The notes under the pieces are model-generated. The model did not search any database. It saw only the letters and a list, made by a program, of their open reading frames with translations, and was not told where the DNA came from. A stretch of DNA of 64,000 bases from Alienimonas californiensis (GTDB lineage Bacteria; Planctomycetota; Planctomycetia; Planctomycetales; Planctomycetaceae). Location of the stretch: NCBI RefSeq assembly GCF_007743815.1, contig NZ_CP036265.1, positions 1,728,323 through 1,792,322 on the forward strand, in the 5' to 3' direction. Position numbers and translations under genes: made by a program. Of the stretch, positions 41,962 through 49,922 are shown piece after piece (within the stretch, counting starts at the first letter, position 1; each line of letters starts with the position of its first letter).

Positions 41962-41982
41962 GCGTCGTTCTCCCTGGGCGGC

Positions 41983-42213
41983 TCAGTAGTGCGGCGGCTT
42001 GTGGGCGCGGGGGTCGTTGTCTTCGGGCTCCTCGTCCATCCGTTCGAGCTTGCCCTCGAACTTCTCGATCCGCCGATCCAGTTCCCGCAATTCCGCCGTG
42101 TGGGCCAGCAGGACGCTGTGCATCTGCCCCAGTTCATGCTGGAGATGCGTGAGCAACGACTCGATCGCCGTGAGCCGGGCGGCGGAGGAGTTGTCCGCGG
42201 AGGAATCGTTCAC
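41983..42213 (-). CDS. SlyX-like small coiled-coil protein
   Basis: 76 residues from GTG 42213, which overlaps the upstream stop by 4 bp (GTGA). A coiled coil covers about residues 13-58 (R-L-T-A-I-E-S-L-L-T-H-L-Q-H-E-L-G and E-L-R-E-L-D-R-R-I-E-K-F-E-G-K-L). The tail is D-P-R-A-H-K-P-P-H-Y; the P-P-H-Y ending is a SlyX hallmark. SlyX function is unknown. Co-translation with the protein at 42210 is likely. Confidence 0.85.
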   Translation of the reverse strand: MNDSSADNSSAARLTAIESLLTHLQHELGQMHSVLLAHTAELRELDRRIEKFEGKLERMDEEPEDNDPRAHKPPHY

Positions 42214-42872
42214 GGCAGGAACCCGCGTTCGCGGAGCTCGCCAATGTTGCCGGGGGCGCTTTCCATGATGCACTCCGCGGCGTACCGGACCAACGCGACG
42301 CCGCCCAGCCCGTGGGGGGCGAGGAGGATTCCGGTGCGGTCGTCCTCGTCGAGGATCTCCTCCTGAAGCTGTTCGACGACGCGCTCCGGGCTGCGGGCGA
42401 CGACGCCGCGCTTCAGCCGGCGGTGGCCGATCTTCAGGTTGCCGAACTTCACGCCGCGGCTCATCAGGAACCGGACGACCTCTTCGCCGTCCTCCCCCTC
42501 GCCCATCGCCCCGGCCCACGGGTTGCCGCCGGGGCTGCCTCCGCCGGGGCTGTTCGGATAGCCGTCGTCGTAGCCGTGGCCGGGGTCGAAGGAGGGGCCG
42601 TCGTCGCCCTGTTCGTCGGAAGACAGGTCGGAGAAGAAGCCGCGGAACTCCGGGCCGGCGTTGCCGGGGGTGATGATCGTCGGCCGGGCGACGGTGATTT
42701 CGCCCTCGACCACCCCGACGGCGTCGCCGCGGATCTTCGGTTCCAGCGCCAGTTTGTACGGCAGCGCCGTCTCCCCGAAGGTGAACAGGTGAAACGGCGT
42801 CTTGCGGACCACGCGCACCGCTCCCCAGAGCTTCAAAAAGCCCCGCGGGTCGTCGGGCAGGCTGAAATCCAT
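42210..42872 (-). CDS. Conserved hypothetical protein with Gly/Asp-rich linker
   Basis: 220 residues, soluble. The N-terminal part (F-L-K-L-W-G-A-V-R-V-V-R-K-T-P-F-H-L-F-T-F-G-E-T) and the C-terminal part (F-G-N-L-K-I-G-H-R-R-L-K-R-G-V-V-A-R, R-T-G-I-L-L-A-P-H-G-L-G-G-V-A-L-V) are separated by a Gly/Pro/Asp-rich linker at about residues 90-135. I do not recognise the family. Its stop overlaps the SlyX-like start by 4 bp, so the two probably act together. Confidence 0.8.
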   Translation of the reverse strand: MDFSLPDDPRGFLKLWGAVRVVRKTPFHLFTFGETALPYKLALEPKIRGDAVGVVEGEITVARPTIITPGNAGPEFRGFFSDLSSDEQGDDGPSFDPGHGYDDGYPNSPGGGSPGGNPWAGAMGEGEDGEEVVRFLMSRGVKFGNLKIGHRRLKRGVVARSPERVVEQLQEEILDEDDRTGILLAPHGLGGVALVRYAAECIMESAPGNIGELRERGFLP

Positions 42873-43034
42873 GCGAGGCGGCGGGGCGGGCGGAACGGAG
42901 CCGCGGCGAAGCGGCGGCGAATCCCAGTGTACGGGCCGACCGGCCGTTCGTCTGCCCGCCGGCCCGCCGGCCGCGGGGGAGCGGCGGCGCCCGGTTCAAC
43001 CCCGGCGGGGCCGCGTGCCGATGGGAGGGGGGAT

Positions 43035-43277
43035 ATGTCCGCACCGCTCCCCGCCCGCCTGGCCCGACTCCCGGTGCCGGTGACGGTCCGTCTGGCGGAA
43101 AAACGCGTCCCGCTGGCGACGATCCGCAATCTCGTCCCCGGCGCCCTGCTGAGCTTCGACAAAGACTGCGCCGCCCCGCTGGACCTGTACGTCGCCAACC
43201 GCAAGCACGCGATCGGCGAGGCGGTCAAGGTGGGCGAACGCTTCGGCCTGAAGGTCACCGCCATCCGCGGCCGGTAG
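43035..43277 (+). CDS. Stand-alone SpoA (FliM/FliN C-terminal-like) domain protein
   Basis: 80 residues. L-P-V-P-V-T-V-R-L-A-E-K-R-V-P-L-A-T-I-R-N-L-V-P-G-A-L-L-S-F-D matches the SpoA fold of flagellar and type III switch proteins, followed by D-L-Y-V-A-N-R-K-H-A-I-G-E-A-V-K-V-G-E-R-F-G-L-K-V and the end I. Such domains dimerise in the C-ring. No other flagellar or secretion gene is near, and the N-terminal part of FliN is absent, so it may be a minimal FliN or a domain reused elsewhere. It is divergent from the gene at 42872 with 160 bp between. GGAGGGGGGA lies upstream of ATG 43035. Confidence 0.88.
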   Translation: MSAPLPARLARLPVPVTVRLAEKRVPLATIRNLVPGALLSFDKDCAAPLDLYVANRKHAIGEAVKVGERFGLKVTAIRGR

Positions 43278-43318
43278 TTTGGACCGGTGAAGGTCTTACG
43301 CTGCGTTCCGCGGCGATC

Positions 43319-43377
43319 GTCGCTTGCGGTTTCGCGGCGCACAGGACCGTTCGGGCGCCGCGAAACCGCAAGCGGTC
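43319..43377. repeat. Family D palindrome
   Basis: Left arm GTCGCTTGCGGTTTCGCGGC GC (43319-43340), right arm GCGCCGCGAAACCGCAAGCG GT (43355-43376), 14-nt loop. It lies between the SpoA gene and the sulfatase gene. Other copies are at 58511 and a half at 53820. Confidence 0.9.
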
Positions 43378-43534
43378 GACGCCCGCGCAAACGGCTGTCG
43401 GACGCTCAGGTCGACGCGGCTTCGGGCCGGTTCGCCCCATCCCGCGGAACCGCCGGTCGTCCCGGCAACGGGTGAAGCGGCCAACGCATCGGCGTACGTT
43501 GGCGGGATCGTTCCCCGCCTCGCCGAGCGTCGTG

Positions 43535-44977
43535 ATGTCGTTGCACGCCTTCCTCCCGCGGCTGACGGCCGCCCTCGCCCCGCTGCTGCTCGCCGCGTCT
43601 GCACCGGGGGCTGACGCCCCCGGCTCGCCGCCGGAGCGGCCCAACGTGCTGCTGATCTGCGCCGACGACCTGACCAGTTGCCTGGACGAACCCGGCGTGG
43701 TCACCCCGAACCTCGATCGCCTGCGAGAACGCTCCGTCACCTTCGAGCGGGCCTACTGCCAGTATCCCCTGTGCAACCCCTCGCGCAGCAGCATGCTGTC
43801 CGGCCTGCGGCCGGACACGACCGGCATCTACGGCAACGGCACGCCGATCCGCGAGGCGGTCCCGGACGTCGTCACCCTGCCCCAGCTCTTTAAGAAGAAC
43901 GGCTATTTCACCGCCCGGGTGGGCAAGATTTATCATTACGGCAACCCGGGGGACATCGGCACTGATTCGCTGGACGACCCGGAAAGCTGGAACCGCGTGA
44001 TCAACCCCGCCGGCCGCGATAAAGCGGAGGAGGGGCTCATCGTCAATTACACGCCCAAACGCGGCCTCGGCAGCAGCCTGAGCGTCCTGGAAGCCGCCGG
44101 CACGGACCTGGAGCAAACCGACGGCCTCGTCGCCGTCGGGGCGGAGGCGTTGATGACGGAACACCTCAACAAGAACCCGGGCAAGCCGTTCTTTATCGCC
44201 GCCGGTTTCTTCCGCCCGCACTGCCCCTACGTCGCCCCGAAGGCCCACTTCGAGCCCTATCCGCAGGGCTCCGTGACGGTCCCGCCCTTCGACGGGCAGC
44301 CTGCCGGCGTGCCGGACGCGGCGGTCTCGAATATCAAACCGTACCCCTGGTACGGCGTGACGAAGGAGCAGGCCGACGACAGCAAGCGGGCCTATTACGC
44401 CTCCGTCACCTTCCTCGACGCCAACGTCGGCCGCCTGCTGGACGCCCTCGACGAAGCGGGGCAGACGGAGAACACGATCGTCGTCTTCTGGAGCGATCAC
44501 GGCTATCACCTCGGCGAGAAAGGCCTATTTAAAAAGCAGAGCCTCTACGAACGAGCCGCCCGGGCCCCGATGACGATCGCCGCCCCCGGCGTGACGGATA
44601 CAGGCGCCGGCGCCGGCGGAACCTGCGAGCGGCCGGTGGAGTTCGTCGACCTGTATCCCACGCTGGCCGACCTCGCCGGGTTGGGCGACCAGGCGCCGGA
44701 GCGGTTGGAGGGCGTCTCGCTGGTTCCCCTGCTGAAGAACCCGGCCGCCGACTGGGACCGCCCGGCCTTCACCCAGACCCAACGGAACCGCAAATACGGC
44801 GGGATGGGCTACAGCGTCCGCAACGCACGCTGGCGGTTCACCCGCTGGGGCGACGGCTCGACCGAACTCTACGACCACTCCGCCGACCCCGACGAAGACC
44901 GCAACCTCGCCGCCGACCCGCAGCACGCGGGAACCGCGAAGGAACTCGCCGCCCTGCTGGACGGTTACGGCAAATAA
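43535..44977 (+). CDS. Secreted sulfatase (formylglycine-dependent)
   Basis: 480 residues from ATG 43535. A signal peptide covers about residues 1-26. The metal site starts D44-D45 in L-I-C-A-D-D-L, and the modified Cys is C80 in C-N-P-S-R-S-S-M-L-S-G, the C-x-P-S-R sulfatase signature converted to formylglycine by an activating enzyme. G-K-I-Y-H-Y-G, A-G-F-F-R-P-H-C-P and S-D-H-G-Y-H-L-G-E-K-G complete the site. The family resembles iduronate-2-sulfatase-like enzymes. It removes sulfate from an algal or animal polysaccharide, a typical planctomycete trait. The activating enzyme gene is not in the window. Confidence 0.94.
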   Translation: MSLHAFLPRLTAALAPLLLAASAPGADAPGSPPERPNVLLICADDLTSCLDEPGVVTPNLDRLRERSVTFERAYCQYPLCNPSRSSMLSGLRPDTTGIYGNGTPIREAVPDVVTLPQLFKKNGYFTARVGKIYHYGNPGDIGTDSLDDPESWNRVINPAGRDKAEEGLIVNYTPKRGLGSSLSVLEAAGTDLEQTDGLVAVGAEALMTEHLNKNPGKPFFIAAGFFRPHCPYVAPKAHFEPYPQGSVTVPPFDGQPAGVPDAAVSNIKPYPWYGVTKEQADDSKRAYYASVTFLDANVGRLLDALDEAGQTENTIVVFWSDHGYHLGEKGLFKKQSLYERAARAPMTIAAPGVTDTGAGAGGTCERPVEFVDLYPTLADLAGLGDQAPERLEGVSLVPLLKNPAADWDRPAFTQTQRNRKYGGMGYSVRNARWRFTRWGDGSTELYDHSADPDEDRNLAADPQHAGTAKELAALLDGYGK

Positions 44978-44978
44978 C

Positions 44979-45056
44979 AGGCGAGCGGTGGGCGTCAGCC
45001 CCCCGTGTATTCGCCAACTCCCGAGGACACGGAGGGCTGACGCCCACCGCTCGCCT
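44979..45056. repeat. Family F palindrome
   Basis: Left arm AGGCGAGCGGTGGGCGTCAG CCCCCCGTGT (44979-45008), right arm its reverse complement with one mismatch (45027-45056), 18-nt loop. It lies between the sulfatase and the 656-aa unknown on the same strand. A single arm resembling it occurs near 59233-59262. Confidence 0.92.
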
Positions 45057-45116
45057 TCCCCCGCTCTTCCTCCGCCGCCGCTGACCTTGAGCGGGCGGCG
45101 GCGGTACGATCCGGGC

Positions 45117-47087
45117 ATGAGCCAGCCGGACGCCCCCGCCGACGACGCACAGGCCGACCCCGCCGGGGTGTTCCGGCTGAGCCCGAAGATCACGGCGTTC
45201 CCGGTCGTCAACGGCAGCGGGGACTTCGCGGTCGCCGTCCGGCAGGCCCTGCTGGCCGGGGTGCCGGGGACGAAGGGCGGAACCGAGAACGCCTTCGACT
45301 GCCTCGCCGTGCCGCTGCCGCCGAGCTTCCGGGCGGGGCTCGAAGCCGCCGTGCAGCATCTGCCGGCCGTCACCGCGGTGGTGCAGGAGGAGCCGAAGGA
45401 CTGGTCCCACCTGACCGAGCCGGGCGCCTTTTCGCCCGAGGCCGGGGGGGACGATCGGGAGGACGAAAGCCGCGTCTCCTTCGTGCCGGTGGACCCCTGC
45501 CAGCCGATCGTCGCCGCGGTGCGGGGGGCCGTCGGGGAGCATCTGGCCCGGGCCTTCGTCGATCTGGAAACGGACCGCTACGAACCCTTCGCCCTGCCGG
45601 CGCCGGACCCGTACGCCCTCAAACGGACCTCCGCGGCCCGCTACGCCGCCGCGGTGCTGCCCGCCCTGCCCCGCCCGACCGGGCAGTTCGCCGAGCGCTG
45701 CAAGCACATGGCCGGCCGCCTGCGGCAACTGGAACGTGTTTACGACCGCATTTTCTTCCCCGTCCCCTTCGCGGAATGGCCGTGGGTGCGGGAGGCGTAC
45801 CTCGAAGTCGCCGACCCGCGGGAGGACGCCCTCGTCGAGGAGCCGGACGTGTATTCCGTCGCCCCCCGCACGCTGGCCTTCTGTCTGGGGGAACTGCCGT
45901 TTATCACGGCGCTGTACGAACGCGCCCGGGCGGAGCTGGACCCGGACGAAACGCTGTCCGTCGACGGCGTGAAGGCGTTGTTGTTGGACGCGAGGGACCG
46001 CTACGTCGCCGAGCATCAGAAGCGGGCCCGGCCGGTCACGCCGAAGTTGATGTCGACCTATTTCCGCTACGTGCGGAACCTCAGCCTGATCGAGCGGCGC
46101 CTCACCCCGGACCTCTATACGCTGGCCGTGGCGGCGAAGCAGATCTTCGGGGACGCCTTCGCCGTGCATCTGATGGAGGCCGCCCGGGATTATAGTCCGC
46201 GGCCGGGGGTTCTCTCCGAGGAGCCGGCGTTCCGCACGATGAAGTTCGGCCCCAGCCGCGTGCAACTGCCCGACGGGGAGATCTGCCAGGCCGTCAACCG
46301 CCTGCCCGGCCCGCCGACGACCTGGCGGACGATCGACCTGAACCGCCGCCCGCCGGAGATCGACAAACAGCACTGGAAGCAGCGCTGGAATCCCTTCCGT
46401 CAGTGCAGCTATCCCCCCGAGGATCGCAAGATTGAGAGCTTCCGCACTCACATCAAAGACGTGGCGCTGAAGCTGATCGGCTCCGATCTGGCCCGCAGCG
46501 AGAAGTTCACCACCAGCCTGCGGGACGGGCTCGATATCCGGGAGACGCTCCGTAACTGGCACACCGGCGACTTATACGTCAAGAACCTGCCGCCGGTGCG
46601 GGGGGGAATTGACAGCGTCGTGATGCTGTTCGACAGCCCCGCCGACCCGCGGGACTACCCCTGGCGGATCACCTGGCACGCGGAGCACGCGGACGAATCC
46701 ACGCTGGCCCTGTTCGCCAGCGATTGGAAGGACGACCTCATCGGCCCCGGCATCGCCCGGGCGACCTACGGCGGCTGCCTGTTTTTATTCCCCCCGCGGC
46801 CGGTGATCGACCTGTGGCGGGACCGGCGGCTGGACTTCTGCGACACCCTAGAGGAACGCCTGCTGGCCGGCGCCTGCCTGTACGCCGAAGAAAAGCACAT
46901 CGCCGTGCTCAGCGAGGCCCCCCCCGGCGCCGGCTTCCGCCGGCTGGCCCGCAAATATCAAAAGAAGCTCGTGCACGTCCCGCTGAGTCGGATGGGCTCG
47001 GCGACGATCGAACGCCTGCGGACCGTGCACGTGCTCAACGGCAAGGAAGTCCGCAGCTTCGCCCAGCATTTTATTCGGGAAAGCTGA
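45117..47087 (+). CDS. Conserved large protein of unknown function
   Basis: 656 residues from ATG 45117, soluble by composition with no signal or membrane helix. The first about 150 residues hold an acidic N-terminus. The middle has a long helical part ([23 protein letters not shown]). The last 260 residues contain [19 protein letters not shown] and [15 protein letters not shown], with many His, Trp and Asp. I recognise no family. It overlaps the following GNAT start by 1 bp, so the two are translated together; the acetyltransferase might modify it or a shared substrate. Confidence 0.82.
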   Translation: MSQPDAPADDAQADPAGVFRLSPKITAFPVVNGSGDFAVAVRQALLAGVPGTKGGTENAFDCLAVPLPPSFRAGLEAAVQHLPAVTAVVQEEPKDWSHLTEPGAFSPEAGGDDREDESRVSFVPVDPCQPIVAAVRGAVGEHLARAFVDLETDRYEPFALPAPDPYALKRTSAARYAAAVLPALPRPTGQFAERCKHMAGRLRQLERVYDRIFFPVPFAEWPWVREAYLEVADPREDALVEEPDVYSVAPRTLAFCLGELPFITALYERARAELDPDETLSVDGVKALLLDARDRYVAEHQKRARPVTPKLMSTYFRYVRNLSLIERRLTPDLYTLAVAAKQIFGDAFAVHLMEAARDYSPRPGVLSEEPAFRTMKFGPSRVQLPDGEICQAVNRLPGPPTTWRTIDLNRRPPEIDKQHWKQRWNPFRQCSYPPEDRKIESFRTHIKDVALKLIGSDLARSEKFTTSLRDGLDIRETLRNWHTGDLYVKNLPPVRGGIDSVVMLFDSPADPRDYPWRITWHAEHADESTLALFASDWKDDLIGPGIARATYGGCLFLFPPRPVIDLWRDRRLDFCDTLEERLLAGACLYAEEKHIAVLSEAPPGAGFRRLARKYQKKLVHVPLSRMGSATIERLRTVHVLNGKEVRSFAQHFIRES

Positions 47088-47563
47088 TGACGACCGAGTC
47101 TGGCACGGCCGAACCCGCGACCGGTGAACTAACGGCCGGCGTGGTTTATCAATTGGAGCCGGAGCTGTCCGTGGAGGAGTTCGTGGACGTGCTGCGGCGC
47201 TCCACGCTGGCGGAGCGTCGCCCGGTGGACGATCGGCTGGTGATGGAGGATATGCTGCGGAACGCGGACGTCGTGCTGACGGCCCGCGTGGACGGCCGTC
47301 TGGCGGGCGTGGCCCGGGCCCTGACGGACTACGCCCGCTGCACCTATCTGGCGGACCTCGCGGTGGACGCCGCGTTCCAGCGTCGGGGGATCGGGAAGGA
47401 ACTGCTCCGCCGCACCCACGAGGCCGCCGGCCGGGGCACGACGCTCATTCTGCTCGCCGCCCCCAAGGCCCGGGAGTATTACTCGCACGTCGGCCTGCAA
47501 CCGCACGACTCCTGCTGGATGATCCCCCGCGAAGTCAGCGACGCGGACGGGTCGCCGTTTTGA
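47087..47563 (+). CDS. GNAT family N-acetyltransferase
   Basis: 158 residues. The acetyl-CoA loop [13 protein letters not shown] is at about 105-117, preceded by [11 protein letters not shown], and followed by [16 protein letters not shown]. This is the usual single-domain GNAT layout. Its ATG at 47087 shares one base with the stop of the preceding gene (TGATG), which is strong coupling. The acceptor is unknown. Confidence 0.92.
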   Translation: MTTESGTAEPATGELTAGVVYQLEPELSVEEFVDVLRRSTLAERRPVDDRLVMEDMLRNADVVLTARVDGRLAGVARALTDYARCTYLADLAVDAAFQRRGIGKELLRRTHEAAGRGTTLILLAAPKAREYYSHVGLQPHDSCWMIPREVSDADGSPF

Positions 47564-47600
47564 CCCGCCCCGGTCGCACGGCGAACGCGGTTCGCCGGTC

Positions 47601-47630
47601 TCCCTTCGCCCTCAAGGGAGAGGGGAGAAG
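47601..47630. repeat. Family A right-end fragment
   Basis: TCCCTTCGCCCTCAAGGGAG followed by AGGGGAGAAG is a lone right-end hairpin of family A placed 37 bp before a full copy, between convergent genes. Confidence 0.6.
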
Positions 47631-47666
47631 AGTACGGCGAACCTTCTGAGGTATCGCTGATTCGTC

Positions 47667-47838
47667 CCCCCTCGCCCCCTTTTGGGGGAGAGGGGTCGGG
47701 GGTGAGGGGGCAGTGATTCCCGCACGCCTTTCACCGTCCGGCTGCTCTCCGTCCGACCGCCGCCGCACGGCAAAGAGCGGAGGCGGGCGAACCGTGCGTC
47801 ACCCTCACCCCCGGCCCCTCTCCCTCGAGGGAGAGGGG
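47667..47838. repeat. Family A MITE-like element, full copy 3
   Basis: About 172 bp. Left end CCCCCTCGCCCCCTTTTGGG...GAGGGGTCGGGGGTGAGG; right end CCCTCACCCCCGGCCCCTCT CCCTCGAGGGAGAGGGG. Interior CGCACGCCTTTCACCGTCCG and AGCGGAGGCGGGCGAACCGT. It lies 8 bp from the stop of the convergent gene at 47846. Confidence 0.9.
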
Positions 47839-47845
47839 AGACAGA

Positions 47846-49330
47846 TCAATCCTGAGCCGCCCGCAGCGCCGCGGCGTCCAGATCGAGGCGATAGAGCAAC
47901 TGGTTATATTCGTACCGCGGGACCTTCTCCGGATTGCCGGAGAAGTCGCGGGTGAAGGTGCCCTCGAAGTGAATCACGCGGCTGCCGTCGGCGTCGAGGA
48001 CGGGGTGCTGGCAGACGTTATAAAACGTCTGCCGCTCGTGGGAGGCGATCTTCACGGCGGTTTTGAAGGGGCCGGTCGGGGCGTCGGCCTCGGCGTACCA
48101 GACTTCGCCCAGGTGGGACGTTCCCCCGATCTGCCCGGCGATCAGGACCCATTTCTTTTGGTGTTCGTTCCACCGCACCGTGCCGCTGTGCAGTTGCACG
48201 CGGCGGGTCGGGTCTGCGGCGTCGGCCGGGAGGAAGCGGGCGTCGGCGGGGGCGAGGCGGCCGGCGTCGAGCCGCTCCCGCTCCGCTTTGGAGTCGCTCG
48301 GCGGTTCGTCCGTCTGCCAGCGCCAGACCGGCGCGCCCTCCTCCTCCGTCGGGGCGAAGGCTTCGTATTGAGCCGGGTCGAGCACGGCGGCCAGCGTCGC
48401 CGGTACGCGGACGTTCGGCGTGGGGGCGCCGAACAGCAGCCACTCGCGGCCGTCCGCTTCATACCGGATCGGGTGCGTCTTCGGGTGCCGCCACGTTTCC
48501 GAGGTCAGCAGCGTGGAGACGGATTGAAACTCCGCCGCCTCGTCGTCCCAAACCGCGACGCCGTGGTCCAGTTCCTTCGCCAACCCCTCCCGGCGGGAGT
48601 AATGGCAAATTAATCGCTCCTCCCCCCGCTCGTCCGGGACGACGCACAGCCCGTCGATCCAGACAACCCCCTCCGGCCGGTCCGGCAGCGGGATCGCCGC
48701 CCGGACGAAGCCGTCCGGCCCCGTCAGGTAGTTGTATCGCAGGGCCTCCAGGACGTCGTCGTCCGCCGTCAGGCCGGCGGGAATCGGGGTGGTCGCCGCG
48801 GCCATGCGGAACAGGCCCAGGGGGTAGCTCAGCCGGGAGGTGTCGCCCCAGAACCAGTACGCGCGGTCCTGATAAATCACCGGCTGCACGCTGTCCTGCC
48901 CGGCGACGCGGCCGTTCAAGTCCGGCGGCGTATCGTGTCCCAGCAGGGCGCTGTCGCGCCAGCGGCCGGCGCCGGTCAGGCGGCCGATCCGTTCGGCCGG
49001 AAACTCGCAGTCCACCTGGATCACAACCGGCGCCCCGGGGGCCGGCGTGACGCGGACGCCCCGGTAGCCGAACCCGTCGGCCTTCACCCCGTAGCCGTGG
49101 CCGCGGACGCTCAGCCAGACCTCGGTTCCGAACAACTCCGGCTCGGCGAAGGCGGCCCGGCCGGCGTTGTCGGTGACCAGCCGCACGCCGTGGGTCGTTT
49201 CCAACTCGACCAGCGGCACGCCGCGGCCGGTCGCGGCGTCGACGACCTGAATCTCCGCCGGTCCCGGCGGCCCCCCGGCCGGGCCGAGAGCGAACAGCAG
49301 GGCGACGACGAGGGGCGTGGGAAACGACAC
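47846..49330 (-). CDS. Secreted beta-propeller-like protein of unknown function
   Basis: 494 residues. A signal peptide covers about residues 1-19 (L-V-V-A-L-L-F-A-L-G-P-A-G-G), then a short carboxypeptidase-regulatory-like domain (I-Q-V-V-D-A-A-T-G-R-G-V-P-L-V-E-L-E) to about residue 108. The remainder has repeated Y-W-F-W-G-D-T, W-I-D-G-L-C-V-V, W-L-L-F-G-A-P and W-V-L-I-A-G strands that suggest a five-bladed propeller like GH43/GH32-type enzymes. The Trp-rich start Y-Q-D-R-A-Y-W-F-W-G-D-T-S-R is typical of glycan-related planctomycete proteins. The catalytic acid residues cannot be assigned. Confidence 0.82.
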   Translation of the reverse strand: MSFPTPLVVALLFALGPAGGPPGPAEIQVVDAATGRGVPLVELETTHGVRLVTDNAGRAAFAEPELFGTEVWLSVRGHGYGVKADGFGYRGVRVTPAPGAPVVIQVDCEFPAERIGRLTGAGRWRDSALLGHDTPPDLNGRVAGQDSVQPVIYQDRAYWFWGDTSRLSYPLGLFRMAAATTPIPAGLTADDDVLEALRYNYLTGPDGFVRAAIPLPDRPEGVVWIDGLCVVPDERGEERLICHYSRREGLAKELDHGVAVWDDEAAEFQSVSTLLTSETWRHPKTHPIRYEADGREWLLFGAPTPNVRVPATLAAVLDPAQYEAFAPTEEEGAPVWRWQTDEPPSDSKAERERLDAGRLAPADARFLPADAADPTRRVQLHSGTVRWNEHQKKWVLIAGQIGGTSHLGEVWYAEADAPTGPFKTAVKIASHERQTFYNVCQHPVLDADGSRVIHFEGTFTRDFSGNPEKVPRYEYNQLLYRLDLDAAALRAAQD

Positions 49331-49437
49331 GGATGCTCGCCGGATGGGGGAAAACCGCCGCAGCCTACCGCGTCGGCGCTCCTATGCTCCCTCCCCCACA
49401 CCCCCCGTCGACTCCTTCCCCTTCCAATCGTTCGCCG

Positions 49438-49770
49438 ATGGCCGACCCCGCTTCATCCCCGTCGCCGCCGGGCTGGAAACGCATTCTCGTGACCTGGCTG
49501 GGCGTTTATCCGCCGCTGCTGGGCCTGGTGTACGGCCTCGACTGGGCGACGCAACGCACGCTGCCGGCGGATTGGCCGGTGATGAACGACAACGGCACGC
49601 TGCAACTCTGGTTCAAACTGCTGTGCACCACGGCGTTTCTGGTCACGGCGATGCACTACGTCATCATGCCGACGATGAACGCTCTGTTCGCCCCGTTCCT
49701 TTATCCCGACGCCGATCCCGCCGCCCAGGCGGAACGGGCGGAGGCCGATGCGGCGGTCGACCGCGTTTGA
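49438..49770 (+). CDS. Two-helix membrane protein like the C-terminal part of ABM-domain proteins
   Basis: 110 residues from ATG 49438. W-K-R-I-L-V-T-W-L-G-V-Y-P-P-L-L-G-L-V and L-K-type helix L-C-T-T-A-F-L-V-T-A-M-H-Y-V-I-M-P match the membrane tail found after antibiotic-biosynthesis-monooxygenase domains in other bacteria. The soluble monooxygenase domain is absent, so this may be a separate module or a truncated gene. It converges on the HD hydrolase across a family B palindrome. Confidence 0.78.
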   Translation: MADPASSPSPPGWKRILVTWLGVYPPLLGLVYGLDWATQRTLPADWPVMNDNGTLQLWFKLLCTTAFLVTAMHYVIMPTMNALFAPFLYPDADPAAQAERAEADAAVDRV

Positions 49771-49806
49771 ACCGCCGGCGATCGGCCGCCCGGCATCGCG
49801 GCTTCT

Positions 49807-49885
49807 GTGAGCCCGGAGCGCAAGCTCCGGCCGTCGGCGCAGCCGGCGAGGAAACGCACGGCCGGAGCTTGCGCTCCGGGCTCAC
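49807..49885. repeat. Family B palindrome, best-preserved copy
   Basis: Left arm GTGAGCCCGGAGCGCAAGCT CCGGCCG (49807-49833) and right arm CGGCCGGAGCTTGCGCTCCG GGCTCAC (49859-49885) are perfect reverse complements over 27 bp, loop 25 nt. It lies between convergent genes. Confidence 0.95.
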
Positions 49886-49922
49886 CCGATCTTGCCTCCG
49901 GGACGTGCGGGCGCCGCACGAA

